Source: Strongylocentrotus purpuratus (taxonomy: Eukaryota; Echinodermata; Echinoidea; Camarodonta; Strongylocentrotidae). From it: a DNA stretch of 64,000 bases. Shown here one piece after another: positions 34,965 to 46,796 of the stretch. Location: positions 22,457,923 to 22,521,922 of the forward strand of contig NW_022145597.1 of NCBI RefSeq assembly GCF_000002235.5, in the 5' to 3' direction. Each line of letters starts with the position of its first letter. Position 1 is the stretch's first letter. Both the position numbers and the translations under genes were made by a program. The notes under the pieces were generated by a model. The model was not told the origin of the DNA, did no database searches, and saw nothing but the letters and a program-made list of their open reading frames with translations.

Positions 34965-35044
34965 TTGTATTCACTTACATTCTGGATATCAGTCCAAAAC
35001 ATGTCCGTTGAGTAGGTCTGCGTGCTATTAGAAATATCGCCCAT

Positions 35045-38000
35045 TTATTTTTTACCCGTCGTGTCTTTCTTTCTTTTTGAATTTGTTTTTTTAGTCTTCT
35101 TTTTTCCGTCTTTTTGTTGTTGAAACAAAGTCATGTTCTACTCGCTGACTCAAAAAGTAATTTGATATATCATATTTTGCTCATTGAATAAACCTCATTG
35201 AACTATATCGCCCATTTATTTCTTACCCGTCATGTCTTTCTTTCTTTTTGAATTTGTTTTTTTAGTCTTCTTTTTTCAGTCTTCTTTTTTTAAACAAAGT
35301 CATGATCTACTCGCTGACTCAAAAAGTAATTTGATATATCATATTGTGCCCTCTCGTGCATATTTCCTTTCTAATGCGCAAATCTCCTTCAACACCATGC
35401 AGCTCATCTTTTTGTACTATTTTCTGTACCCCCGATATCTCCCTTCCTTTTTTGGCATTGTCTACTGTCTACACCCCCTTTTTCCCTAATTCTATCTCCT
35501 CTTTTTAGTAACGAATTTGTTAAGTTAATTACTCATTATTCCTATTAACTATTATTTGAGGGGTCAACAATCGTACAAGCATTGCTTTTTAGTAGACCCC
35601 TCTGTTTCCAATATGTATTCCTTAATTTGTGTAAATGATTATAATTGATCTGTAATATTTTTTTGGAAACAGAAAAATTAAAATTGAAATTAAAAATTAG
35701 ATTGAAATATCGTTTGTATCATCAGTATTATCATCTTTTACATCATCGTCGCTCTTATCTCTGATTGTATATAAATCATCTTCATTTTTATTGTCATAAA
35801 AAAAATCGTCTCAAAAGTCTTTTTCAAAATTATTGTCGTCATTTTTTTACTTTCATGACCCTCACTGTAAACTAATGATAGTCACAATCAATGTCACATT
35901 CCTACTAAACATCATAGTCTTTATCAACATCATCATCATGATCACCTTAAACTGCATCATTATTTATCATCATAATTTTGACCAACATTAACTTGGCTCA
36001 CAACAGTAATCATGATTTTTATCTAATTTCTATATTTTTCATTCCAATAAAAAGTGCAGGCCAACAATTCGTACCATACGCACTGGAAACCTATAATGAG
36101 GTACGTTGATATAGAATAAAACATAGAGACAAGTAAAGCTTTAATAATAATAGGCATAATTAAAGCAGTTAGCGGTGTAACATAACATTTAATACAAGAG
36201 CATTTTAGACATGTAAGTTCAGGATTCTATACACCAAATCGTAGGTTAGCGTTTGTCACAAATAAATCAAATATCCACCATCTTTTACATATTGACTCTT
36301 TTACAAATTGTAGTAGCGCTTTTCTAAAATAACTACCACCAAAATAGTGTTGATACACTTAAAGATAAAGGTGAGTTCTGGTAATGCGATTGCATTGTGA
36401 AAGAAACGTTGTGGAATGGATCAGAAACAGTTGAGTAGCATGTAAGTATTGGTGTGCACTGCAAGGTTTTGGAGTCATCAAAATCATAATAAATTTGGCC
36501 CATTCCTGGTAAAGTAACAAGCACTGTACACAGAAAGATGTATATGGGACTACACAAATGGTATCGGGGCTAGTACTACCTTGATTTCCTTATCTTTCTA
36601 TACTCATTACTCAGCCAGTACACATTTTCTTCCAAAATATTGTTTGGCACATGTCATTTCTATGTAATCTTGAACATTCAGTGTACGTTTCGTTTGATTC
36701 TGTGAGAATTAATTTTCTTATTTTACCAGAACTCAAGTTTATCTTTAAGAACAAGATGATCTAATCTTAAACGTGGATAAAAATCGATAATTTTCGACCG
36801 TATTAAGATAAATCTGAATATGAACATTTTAAATGTCTTCAGTTTAAAAGATACGTTTCACAAATCTACAATCTATGCAAAAAAAAACTCATCCTTTATA
36901 TTAGGTATAGCACACCAAAAATAAGTACAACAAACACATGTTATCCAATGATTGCAATTGATCAAGCTTTATAAAAGCTTCAAAAAACAAAAAAAAAGAA
37001 TTGAAATCGGTCAATGCGTTGTGATTTTATACCATTTTTTTGATATCGCAAAATTACCGAAAAACCTGCCAGAAATGGTCAATTGGCAAAAATGGCAAAG
37101 TTGACAACTTAGTTCATTACTTTCTTGGACACAAATAATAAATTAAATTATCAGACACTAAAATATCATCTTTGTGGTAAAATATACAAAAAAGAAAATT
37201 CATATACCTATTACCGTTTTGAAAACAGAAGCCAACAAAATAAGTCATTTTTGCCATTTTTGCGAAAAGTTGTGAAAATAACTAAGTCCGCCTAATTAAT
37301 ATGCGCATATGTAATCAATCAAAACCGAACATGATACATCAGTGAAACCTATGTATATCAGACAGGTATAGAAATATATTTCATTTGAAATATTAAAAAA
37401 ATCATGAATATTCATCAAACATGTAAATTAGGTCATTTCAGCTAATTATATATTCGCGCACTCATTATGCAAATTAGGAAAGTCAAACCGTTCATTTTTT
37501 GGCATTTTTTAAGTCATATATTCATAGATCATATTTACACCAAATATTAACCTTAAATTCCAAATATTTTTGCAATGCCAAAACAATATGGCAATGGAAA
37601 TTACTTGGATCACCGTCACAGCTATTTCCTCATATGTTTTACAAATTATTCAGAAAAACCGATCATATGATAGGAATTTGCAGACTTTCAGCTACATCAC
37701 AGTATATTTGTATTTTTCAAAAAATGTCAGATTTAAGGATTTATGACGATTTTCCGAGAAACCATTCAACAGGTCATAACATTTCATAGGGATTGAATTT
37801 CAGAGTAACAAAAATGTTAATGACCCCAATACGGTTGTGGCTATCTTGAGTGTAAACAACAATTTGATTCAATGAGTGAAACACATGAGGATATTGCATT
37901 TTTTGTAAGGGAGTTTTATACATTGAGGTGCATTTTCACCACGCAGAATAACAATGCGAGTCAATGGGCGATCAGCGGGCCACGTCACACATGGCTGAAA

Positions 38001-38177
38001 AGACAATATTCTAATTAAATAATTTAACATATTTCCCACATGCCTATAACGATGAAACTACACAGAATTGTAGTTAAAGGTATGCTTAAAATATATGTGA
38101 AATAACATTTTTTAAATATTGTTTAGTTTTTTTAAAATAAATTTACAAAAATTGCTATTTCTACCAACTGACTGCTG

Positions 38178-38211
<34 letters not shown>

Positions 38212-39468
38212 ATGGGGCAGACTGTGTGCACAGGCAGTGTGATCACCCTATTTATATTACCAATGAGTACAATGGCATGAAAGTGAGGTTTATAATTATA
38301 ATCATAACGTAACCTACATGCAGGGAGCGGGCCGGTGTGAGAACCAGGTTGCCTCTAATCACAGTTCAACATCGAAGACTCGGAGTAGCGTTTCAAGAAA
38401 TTGCTAAAATAAACTATTAAATTCAAAGAAAATCACAAATATGTCAACTAATGTATGACTAGAAACTGGTAAGCTAACAGATGGCCATCGTACAAGTTTT
38501 AGGTCAACTACATATCGGGTGATTTATACAAAATACAAATACAACCACCTGCATAGCATAGCAGCTGGGATATACGAGAGATTCGCCGGAAAAATAACGA
38601 TGTTTTAATGACGTCACTATATGGACCAATACTGCCCAAGCAGACGACATCCCATAAAGAATGAACATAATTGCAAAGCTTTTATTTGTCAAATTATAAT
38701 GAGTTTAGTGTATATAAATGTGATGGCATGTCAAACCATTCAAAAAAGGATATGACCCGATTCCGATAACTAAAATCTTTTGCTTGTCAATACACAGGAT
38801 AGGGGTTAATTAACAATCAAAGAAACCAGACTTTCGAATTGAAAACCCCCCGGAATGATATTAAGGACGGCATTTGTTCCCTCTTGAAACGCCGAACATA
38901 CCGCGGTGTGTGCAGCTAAATATTCAATGGCGTCTTATTTTGTTTACAAGCGACAGATTCCTTTATTTTTGTATCGCTGCATTTGTCATCACAACAAAAC
39001 CATGTGCGGGGTTTAGAGTGAGGCAATATATTATACATTTAGCCTGACGGTAGTGAAGTAAGAGAAAGAACTCAAGAGAAGATGAAAACACAGGCACTGA
39101 AATTGTGTGAGATGTCATGGGACATCGTCTGCCTGTGCAAATCGTGTCCATACTGTGATCTCACACATCTCAGCAGCGTTCGGAGGGCTCTTCAGGTGCT
39201 ATGCCGGGGCTGTATTTAAGCGTTTTATAATTTATAGTAATCATTAATTCGAATGTTTCCAAGCATTGAATTTTGATAACCTTGTCGAATCAAAGTTTCA
39301 ACTTTGCAATATTGAAATTAAGTTAGTTTTTAAAATCAATGAATATCTACTTTATAGAGAGAGGTGTTATAGAGGGACAACGCTATACTTGATACGCTAA
39401 ATATTGCACTACATAATATTACTATTAGTACGTTGTAATATACAAAATGTGTTACAAAATAGGTATTA
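35045..39468. other. non-coding flank of GPCR copy B
   Basis: Near-identical to 21700-26123, including the LINE 3' end, the ATC-rich stretch, the dispersed repeat (36345-36550) and the GT microsatellite, which is several repeats longer here (38179-38210). No gene recognised. Confidence 0.6.
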
Positions 39469-39703
39469 GGGACTTTTAGATTGAGTGGACGAGAACGGCG
39501 TGAACGTCCACTGATCATGCGTGTCCATGGCAAGCCGTTTTAACATTTATTCCTATTTCTTGATATCAAGAAATTATTTTTTGTTGTAAAGCAATGGTAA
39601 TTCTTGATATCAAGAAATAGGAATAAATATTAAAACGGCTTGCCATAGACACGCATGATCAGTGGACGCTCACGCCGTTCCCTTCCATCAATCTAAAAGT
39701 CCC
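39469..39703. mobile_element. palindromic MITE after GPCR copy B
   Basis: Same element and same TATTA flanks as 26124-26358, again only 6 bp beyond its flank from the receptor stop codon. Confidence 0.85.
39546..39551 (-). terminator. candidate poly(A) signal supplied by the MITE, copy B
   Basis: AATAAA on the minus strand about 165 nt after the stop codon, inside the MITE. Confidence 0.35.
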
Positions 39704-39714
39704 TATTATCAAGC

Positions 39715-41549
39715 CTAGTTGGCCTGCGACGGTCGTTTACAGGAGAACATTCTGATGATAGTAGCACGGAACAGAGGCTGCGACATGGCGTAGGATACAG
39801 GGTTCAGGAGGCTATTCCAATACCGCAGATTTTTGAAGAATATGAAAGCGTCTCTTGGCAGATCAGATATGATAAGTCGAGGTTTGATACTGAAAATAAA
39901 ACTGATTACACTAATCGGAATCCATGTCGTTACGAAAGCGATGACGATGAGGAGGAGAGTAAGTGTCGCCTTCGTCATTTCAGCCGTCGATTCCACGCGA
40001 TGTGAAGTTGATGTCTGTTTTTAGAAGCAGAAACAGACCAGGAACAAAAGAGAGGGAGAGAAAAATAAAAAGAAAGAGAAAGAGAGAAAATGACGAACAC
40101 CGTAGATTTTGAAAGGAACATAATTATACTGCGAAAAATATACATGCTATAAACCAATTCATGCATTTAGACTGAAATTTGATCTTCCAATGGAATCTGT
40201 TCAAACTTTAAAAGACACCAAACACATACAACTAGGTAACCTTTAGATTTTCGTTTAGCGCCAATTGCATATTACTTTCGTAGTCACATGGGAGAGCGAG
40301 GGAAATAATTACCCCTCAATGATTGATATTAAGAGATTTTGTGAGAAAATTTCGTCAGCAAACAGCCTATCGTTCGGTGTAATCATTAGGGCTGCTAACC
40401 TTTTTATTTATTTGTTGCAAAAGTTGAACTTAGAAATGCTATTAAGTAAACAATTAAGATCGCAAGGACGGATATAGGAGAAATTTGAGCACCCTTTTAC
40501 ACAGAAATCATCTTCAGATTTGTACTTTAACAGTTTTTATCACATTCTCATGTTGGGAATAGGTGACGAACAAGGTAACTGAAGTCTTTGCTAATATATC
40601 GCGTCATAAGAGGAAAATTCTGTAGATTACGTACCGATATTTCTTGGCCAATATTTCCGATCTTGGTCTCATTACGAGATGAAGATGATGATACCATGGT
40701 GTTATCTCTGCTCCCTGTCTCTCTAATGTCACTCAATGAACCTGTATGCGATGTCGACGAAACGCTGACACCCGTCATCTCAGTATCCTTGGCGCTGGAT
40801 GGGTGGAGGTCCGTGAAATTGGTCGACTTTGTGTTGTTCCGTCTTTCAACCGTCTTCCGAATCTTGATGAAGATTCTGACATAGAGAACGGCGATGATGG
40901 CCAAAGGCAAGAAGAACGTGGCCGCACTTTGGATCATATTCGTCAACGGACTGAAAAAGAACCGCTGAGTGCAGTAAGGTCCGTTATCGTGATCGATGAC
41001 GAACTCCCACACTGTGACGTACCCTATCCAGAACGAGAGTCCGATCACCCATGGCAGAGAGTTGATGATGATTGCCTTGCGCTTTGATCGGGAGATATAA
41101 TGGTTGATGGGATCATAGACCGCTTGATGTCGATCGGCACATATCACAACCACGTTGATGTTAGAAGCATTAACGATACCGAAGAACATCCCACTTATGA
41201 TCTTACAGGCATTTTGCGAAAACGGATAACGGTTGATGTACGAGTACTCTACGACAGCTCCCAGTCCAATTCCAACCAGCAGATCCAGTATGGTCAGGTT
41301 TATGATGAAGTAATTATTGTAGGTACGGAGACGTTTTTCTACAAGGAATGCGCCAAGACTGATGATGTTGGCAAGTACAATGAGCGCGAAAAAGACAGCG
41401 TTGAAGATGAGACTCCTCAGATTAGGTTGAGTTGTTCCAAATGGATCCAAAGAATGAGTAGTGACATTCATGTATTCACTTGCATTCTGGATATCAGTCC
41501 AAAACATCTCCGTTGAGTAGGTCTGCGTGCTATTAGAAATATCGGCCAT
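39715..41549 (-). CDS. class A GPCR copy B, intact two-exon gene
   Basis: Exon 1 is 40635-41549 and exon 2 is 39715-40014, joined across an intron at 40015-40634 (donor TCG|GTACGT, acceptor CAG|ACATCA, phase 0), giving 404 residues. A one-base length difference between copies A and B falls just inside the intron, which supports the acceptor. The start is ATG at 41549. The N-terminus has N-glycosylation sites (NST, NAS, NVT). TM1 is about 47-70, TM2 80-103 (Asp89), and TM3 starts at Cys115, which pairs with Cys193 of ECL2. DRH is at 139-141, TM5 has Pro215, TM6 has W336-x-P338, and TM7 has NPVSY 376-380. LRTYNNYFIINL and the ICL2 pattern resemble the histamine H3/muscarinic branch. However, the amine-binding Asp of TM3 is replaced by Phe122, so the ligand is unknown and may not be a classical amine. 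The intron sits in a Ser/Thr-rich third loop. Confidence 0.88.
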
Positions 41550-41613
41550 GATCAATGTTGTAACTCACACAAATTTGTCTGTGAAAATACTTCTCATAAC
41601 GAAAAGCAGAAGG

Positions 41614-41620
41614 TTATATA
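41614..41620 (-). promoter_or_regulatory. candidate TATA box of GPCR copy B
   Basis: TATATAA on the minus strand lies 65-71 bp upstream of the receptor ATG, a spacing that would leave a 5' leader of about 35-40 nt. It is outside the duplicated unit, so copy A has no equivalent. No transcript data. Confidence 0.35.
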
Positions 41621-42229
41621 CATTCGTATTTAGATGCTTTTTTCCTCAACGAATCGGAAGCGAGACGTTACAGACGTAGACTTAAGTAAAGCTGCGGAAG
41701 GTTTAATGGTAACAGCAAGCAAGTTAAAGAAATGAAATTGGCAACCAATACGTATTCAAATTTTGCAGTGTGTTTTCAAAGGCTGCAAAATCCGGAGCGA
41801 AAAACAGTCTCTAAAAAGAGATGTTATCGACAGCGACGTATTAGACGAACTCTTTACCTACATAATTATGTTTCAGTCCTTGAAACATATTCGCGTGTTC
41901 ATATAAAGTTGTATTATTTGACAGGGAGAAGTTTTATTTTGATTACCGATTCAATGTTCTTTTAGAGGTGACAATACCGTGCCACAATACAATGCCACAA
42001 CTTGCCTTTACCATTTCCCTGCTCGGAACATTTCACGCCCCTCCCCTTTTTGGAAAATAGAATTGCTCAAACTTCGCAATTGATTTTTGGAAGAAATGCA
42101 GGAAAAACGAAGGAATTTTCACTTAAATGTATTATTTACGCATCCAGAAATGCCTCAGAATGTTCCATAGAGCATTTTAAGGCACAAAGTTTACCGGAAC
42201 CCTTAAGCCGGCTCCGGACCCCACGCCGT
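41621..42229. other. upstream region of GPCR copy B
   Basis: Unique-looking DNA; no gene. It may hold the receptor's regulatory sequence. Confidence 0.35.
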
Positions 42230-42317
42230 GCTGGCTTTGCGCTCACAATTTCGTATATTTCACGCCCCCCCCCCCCCCCTTTTTCGTGTGCAAAATCTTG
42301 GATCCGCATCTGTTAGA
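42230..42317. mobile_element. hAT-like right end, partial
   Basis: A C run followed by CTTGGATCCGCATCTG, which is close to the right terminus CCTGGATCCGCGCCTG of the element at 8603. No left end recognised. Confidence 0.4.
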
Positions 42318-43378
42318 CATGATAGAGGAATTGAATATCTAGATGATGAGAGAGTAGGCTAAAGCTTTTTAAAAAAAAATCATGAATCTTTATTGATTTT
42401 TTTTTCTATTGAAATACAACCTCTGTGAATTTCTAAAGTTTCAATTACTGATGAGAAAGATGTTTCCTTGAGTATGTCGTCCCTACTTTTACCAAAATGT
42501 CATTCGATCAATAAAACCATTTAATCAGAAACCAATCTCGTATTTACTAGAAGAAATGAAAATATAGAATAGATAAAAAGAGAGGTGGAGAGATAGAGAG
42601 AGAGGGGAGGGAGAGAAGGTGAGACCTGCATTAAAAAGAAGAAAAACGAAGCTCAATTTCAACAGAGACCTTTGGAGGTAAAGATTTTTTTTCACAAATT
42701 GACTTTCTTATAAGAAGTGTTTCTTTAAAGGTTTTTGGAGACTTATATTTTAAATTCTTTGGTACTTCCGCAGTGCTGTGAGGCATACATTCGACGGAAT
42801 ATTGTCTTTCTCCTTATTTTTTTTTTCTCATTTGATATCTTGCCTACATCTATACTTCTTCTTCTATTCTGCTACTTGTCAAGGCCTGTCTAGCTTCTAT
42901 ACTAGAGTTCTGCTGCCGACGGTGGACGGCTTATGCGAATTTGTGCCAAAGTATTTATACAAAAGTAAAAATGATGTATAATCTCGACGGAAGTTAATCT
43001 TTTTCTCTTATTCTATTTTCTTATTTTATCGGCATCTGTATCGTTCTTATACAAATATATATACAAGTTCTACCTTTTAATAACCCTTTCATAGCCTTCC
43101 TATTGGCGTCACACCGATGAAAATACCAAAGAATTTCCCTTTAATATGTGAAAAAAATATGTGAAAACGCCGCTTTCCCGCATGTTCCGTTCATACTGCC
43201 GGTGAAGTTCACTTGCTGTTGCAAGCCCCGGCCGGAAGTAAAGACTTACGCAACTGATTTTTAGCTGCTGGCGCGCGCTTTGAATTTGAATTCGGCGGAC
43301 AGTGCAGGCGGATCAGTTTTAAATATGGTTTTGTCACCATTGGGCCTAATGAATATATAATTTTCAATAAATAAAGAT
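42318..43378. other. non-coding stretch, nothing recognised
   Basis: AT-rich DNA with short purine runs; no gene. Confidence 0.4.
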
Positions 43379-43635
43379 CAGGTGTGTACGCAGCGGTGCG
43401 GGGGGGGGGTGACCCCCCTCAATTTTTGTTAAAAATAAAAACCAACAAAACAAAACACACACACTAAAAAAAAAAAGGATTTTTATTTTGTTTGTGCAAA
43501 AAATGCTCTTACCCCCCCCCCCCCTCCCCGCTTATTCAGCCGCTGGCTGAGGCGTTGCGAAATTTCGGCCCGATTTAAAAATGTTAAGACCCCCCCCCCC
43601 CCCCCCCCCTTGAAAAAATCCTACGTACGCCACTG
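43379..43635. mobile_element. 257-bp hAT MITE
   Basis: Ends are CAGGTGTGTACGCAG and, at the right, CTACGTACGCCACTG. Both sides carry ATAAAGAT (43371-43378 and 43636-43643), an exact 8-bp target duplication. The interior is G and C runs around CGCTTATTCAGCCGCTGGCTGA. It gives a clean reference for the many partial hAT ends elsewhere in the window. Confidence 0.85.
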
Positions 43636-43800
43636 ATAAAGATATATATTGTTTTGGATTTGTTAAAGTTTTTTGCTAAAGCTTATTATTAATGTGAAAT
43701 GCAAATTAAACGAATCAATTAGGCCTGTGTCCCATCTAGCTAGCAGCATGTTCACGCACATGTGCTGCCTTCCTCGTGCAGGGAGAGATTTGAGTTTAAA

Positions 43801-44338
43801 GGGAAAGTCCACCCCCAAAATAAGTTTGTTTCGATAGAGGCAGAATAATAAGAAAATCAGGTGAGTGAAAGTTTGAGCAAATTCTGAATGAAAATAAGAA
43901 AGTTATGAATTATTGAAGTTGTAATCAATCAAATACAAATTGACAACTCTGTGACTTATTATACGAGCTCTCCTTCATTTGCTTTGTGCATAATATTCCA
44001 TAAAATCATGTTTTCTTCGTTAATGATGACGGAATATATATTTGTTCCTTGCAGGGGGAGTATAGAAACATATTTGCAATTATTATATTTAGGGTGCATG
44101 TATGGTTGAAATTTTTCTTGAGGGAAAATGAAAATTTTAGATTTTTTTAGTACTGAGCAAATGGAAGTTGAGCTCGCATGATACGTCATAGAGTTGCCAA
44201 TTTGTGTTTGATTGATCACAACTTAAAAAATCCTAACTTCCTTATTTTTAATCGGAATTTGCTCAAACTTTCACTGACTTGTTTCTCTCATTTTTCTACT
44301 CCTATTAAAACTAACTTAATTTCAGGGTGGACTTCCCC
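43801..44338. mobile_element. 538-bp MITE with long inverted ends
   Basis: The left arm (43801-43985) starts GGGAAAGTCCACCC and contains GTGAAAGTTTGAGCAAATTC. The right arm (44165-44338) is its reverse complement at about 75-80 percent. Both ends abut TTTAAA (43795-43800 and 44339-44344). A shorter relative with the same interior style lies in the MULE core near 14250-14400. ORFs inside are not genes. Confidence 0.8.
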
Positions 44339-44523
44339 TTTAAAGGTAAAGACCAGTTTTGGAAATGCCCCCCTCTCAACAAAATGAAATGGAAGCTTTT
44401 ATTACCAATCATGTGAAAGAATATGTTTTGACTAATAAGTAATAATACAAATTTTGCCAAGAAACCGCCTACTTATTGATATATTTGGTACAATGTTATA
44501 TCTATTTGGACCTGATAGATATA

Positions 44524-44730
44524 ACGCACGTGTCGCGTAGTCCCATATACATCTTTCCGTGTACAGTGCTTGTAACTTTATCAAGACTGGGCCAAATTTC
44601 TTATCATGTTGATGATTCCAGAACCTTGCAGTACACACCAATACTTATATGCTAGATGATCGACCTTTTCTGACCGATTCCACAACGTTTTTTTTTCCAC
44701 AATGCATGCGCATGACCATAACTGGTTTAA
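44524..44730 (+). repeat. dispersed repeat, further copy
   Basis: Same ordered blocks as 18586-18790: AGTCCCATATACATCTTTCC, TGTAACTTTATC, GATTCCAGAACCTTGCAG. Confidence 0.7.
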
Positions 44731-44941
44731 GAGACAGTCACAAGTGTTCAAATTCTAAATAAAAGATGGTCATAAAGATGAGAGGAAAATAAGGTGAGAG
44801 AGAGATTGGGAGAGACATACGGAAATCTTAGACTTCCAGCGCCATAAATTATAGACCCAAATATAGTTACGGTCTGTGATTCATTTGTCAGTAACGTAGT
44901 TTAGACATATTATAATTAGGTAGTTATAAATAGGCATCATT

Positions 44942-45463
44942 GTTCACACCGCAATGAGATAGCGCGGTCTATCGTAGCACCCCCTTTTTTCTAGCGCGCG
45001 CTAGACCGCGCTATCTCTCGTGAACCACCCCTAAAGCAGGGATCCCACTTAGCCGAGTTGGAGCCTCGAGTTGTGGCGAGCTGGCGCGATCTTATGGCAA
45101 GCAGTTTTTTCATTAAAACATATTTCTTGATATCAAGAATTCAATTCTTGATATCACGAAATCAAATTTCTGATATCACGAAATCGAATTCTTGATATCA
45201 CGAATTACCATTGCTTTACAACATTGATTTATTGATATCAATTAATAATAAAACGGCTTGCCATAAGATCGCACCAGCTCGCCACAACTCGAGGTTCCAG
45301 CTCGGCTAAGTGGGATCCCTGCTTAAGAGGTGCTTCAGTGGCACGCCGTTTTGGCTCGCAGTGGCTCGCTGTTGGGCGGACCGAAACGACGTTGTACCTT
45401 CCAAACCGCAGAGATAGCACGGGTCTAGCGCGCGCTATCTCTGCCGGTGTGAACAGCCTCATA
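44942..45463. mobile_element. MITE with GTTCACACCG ends, interrupted by a second MITE
   Basis: The left end GTTCACACCGCAATGAGATA and the complement of the right end (GTTCACACCGGCAGAGATAG) match. AGCGCGCGCTAGACC palindromes lie near both ends. Another MITE (45035-45323) sits inside. Confidence 0.7.
45035..45323. mobile_element. 289-bp palindromic MITE nested in another MITE
   Basis: Ends are AGCAGGGATCCCACTTAGCC and its complement, flanked by TAA on both sides (45032-45034 and 45324-45326); a 3-bp TAA duplication fits PIF/Harbinger. Arms of about 70 bp end in GGCAAGC, and the middle holds five TTGATATCA-type palindromes. The inner part (GGCAAGCCGTTTT, TTGATATCAAGAA, TTACCATTGCTTTACAAC) is shared with the MITE next to the GPCR, although the outer ends differ. 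Confidence 0.8.
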
Positions 45464-46683
45464 GAGGAGAGTGTGCATAAATACATTCACGTTAAAAAAA
45501 AATGTAAACAAAATATTAAACCTCTAATCTTATTTCATTTTGTCTGAACAAAGAGTTTCAGAAAGGCTGGGCACTTAGGCTTATATAAATGTATAATAAT
45601 ATAAGTTTATTTAAGATTTAAGATTCCCCAACATATTTTTCACTTTCTTCTGTACAATGCAAACAAATGAATAATATTCTACAACAAATTTAGAATCTTT
45701 AAATTCCATAGCTACCTTGCATGTTAGTCTGTATATTTATAAACTTATTTTTTAAAATCTTTTTAAATCTCATATTCTTTCAGCTTTCGCGAAGTGTTTT
45801 AATTACCTTGTCCCTACCGGTTTGGGGGCGTTGTATTATTTTTGGCGGTATAAAATTGTTGTATGAAATTTGTGTAAGGCTTATGATAATGCTAACATTT
45901 GTTGACCTTTAAATTTAAAGTTTACTGCACCACGAAGGGAATAAAGATAACACCATGCATAGTTAGTGCAGTAAATGATTGCCTAGCCTGCTCATAATCA
46001 CCTCATCCTCAATTCCATACAAAGTCCGTGTCAGCCGTATAAGGGAAAATGTAGGACACTGTTTTATGTGAGTCTGTTTCTTTTTTTTTGGGGGGGGGGG
46101 CGGAAATATGGAAATTACTAGGGCACTTCTAAAAGCTAAATCTCCCCTAAATTCAACTTACATTAGCTCATATTTTTGTTTGTTTTGTTTTTGTTTGATA
46201 TCTATTTTACCTGACTTCTAAGAGCTTGTGAATATTTGTAAGTAAGCAACCAGAGACCGACGGCTTCAAGTCCTATCCGACGGACTTGGCCATGAGGGTG
46301 AATGCCTTATCAAAATGGCACAAGCTCATCGAAACAATTGTCTTTGAACCTAGGACCCTCCCAGTTACTGGGATAGAATGGTTTATTTGAGTAAAAGCAG
46401 CAATGTGAAGAAGAAATAAGTCATATTGAGCAGTCAAAAGACTGAACTGCTAAGAATGAGTATACACTTGAGCAGATCACATTTTCAACGGCATTAGTAT
46501 TCAAAATATCACATACACCATGTAATAATTGGGTATCTATAAAAACAAACATTGAGGATTATAACAATGGTTACGAGACCACTGCTCTAGTACTGAGCCA
46601 TCGCGACTCCAAGAGAAGGAATATATCATTATATTCCTCTGAACAATATCCGTGCTGTTGAATCCAGCCTGGCTACGCCACAA
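45464..46683. other. non-coding stretch, nothing recognised
   Basis: A T run followed by a G run lies near 46081-46100. No gene. Confidence 0.4.
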
Positions 46684-46796
46684 GTGCCCACGAAACTGCC
46701 CCGAAATTGCCCCCCAAACTGCACCGAAACTGTCCCGAAGCTGCCCGAAGCTGCCCCGAAACTGCGCCGGCACTGCCCCGAAACTGCCCTGATGTG
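46684..46796. repeat. short minisatellite, CCCCGAAACTG units
   Basis: About nine imperfect 11-12-bp units (CCCCGAAACTG with variants). It yields open frames on both strands. Confidence 0.85.

Larger units (their letters stand above)
28135..34965 (-). mobile_element. CR1/L2-like LINE inserted in the GPCR exon
   Basis: The element is bounded by TGTATTCA on both sides (28127-28134 and 34966-34973). That sequence occurs once at the same place in the intact copy B, so the target duplication is proven by the empty site. On the minus strand it contains, in order: a short ORF1-like remnant (34806-34964), about 2.9 kb of non-coding repeats, ORF2 with endonuclease and reverse transcriptase (31863-28869), a 3' UTR, and a (TTGAA)n tail of about eight units (28135-28175). 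Pentamer-type tails in place of poly(A) fit the CR1/L2 group. The insertion is younger than the tandem duplication because unit B lacks it. Confidence 0.9.
21694..35033. repeat. tandem duplication, unit A (contains a LINE insert)
   Basis: Without the LINE at 28135-34965, the sequence 21694-35033 matches 35034-41544 base for base over about 6.5 kb, with about 1 percent differences and small indels in non-coding parts. The junction is at 35034-35039 (ATATCG), a 6-bp microhomology present at the unit's start (21694-21699) and end (41539-41544). Confidence 0.95.
26370..35044 (-). pseudogene. class A GPCR copy A, split by a LINE in exon 1
   Basis: It consists of exon 2 (26370-26669), an intron (26670-27290, donor GTACGT, acceptor CAG), and exon 1 in two pieces (27291-28134 and 34974-35044) around the LINE. 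Apart from the insert the reading frame is open throughout. The first codons read MGDISNSTQ instead of MADISNSTQ because the tandem-duplication junction replaced codons 1-2 and everything upstream. The native promoter is therefore missing. A downstream in-frame ATG (MNVTTHSLD, 28126) still precedes all seven helices, so a shortened receptor is possible if some promoter drives it. Compared with copy B it differs at roughly 20 residues, most of them in TM2-TM3 and the third intracellular loop. It has Phe-Glu where copy B has Phe-Phe in TM3. It is most likely a recent pseudogene; expression from LINE sequence cannot be excluded. Confidence 0.8.
35034..41544. repeat. tandem duplication, unit B (uninterrupted)
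   Basis: Second copy of the 6.5-kb unit. It starts in LINE 3' UTR sequence (matching 21694 onward) and ends inside codons 3-4 of the GPCR. Unique DNA continues after 41544, including the receptor's own start codon and upstream region. Confidence 0.95.

Noticed and set aside
34736-35044. 102-codon ORF joining the receptor N-terminus to LINE sequence
   Set aside because: A read-through created by the insertion; treated as part of copy A, not as a separate gene.
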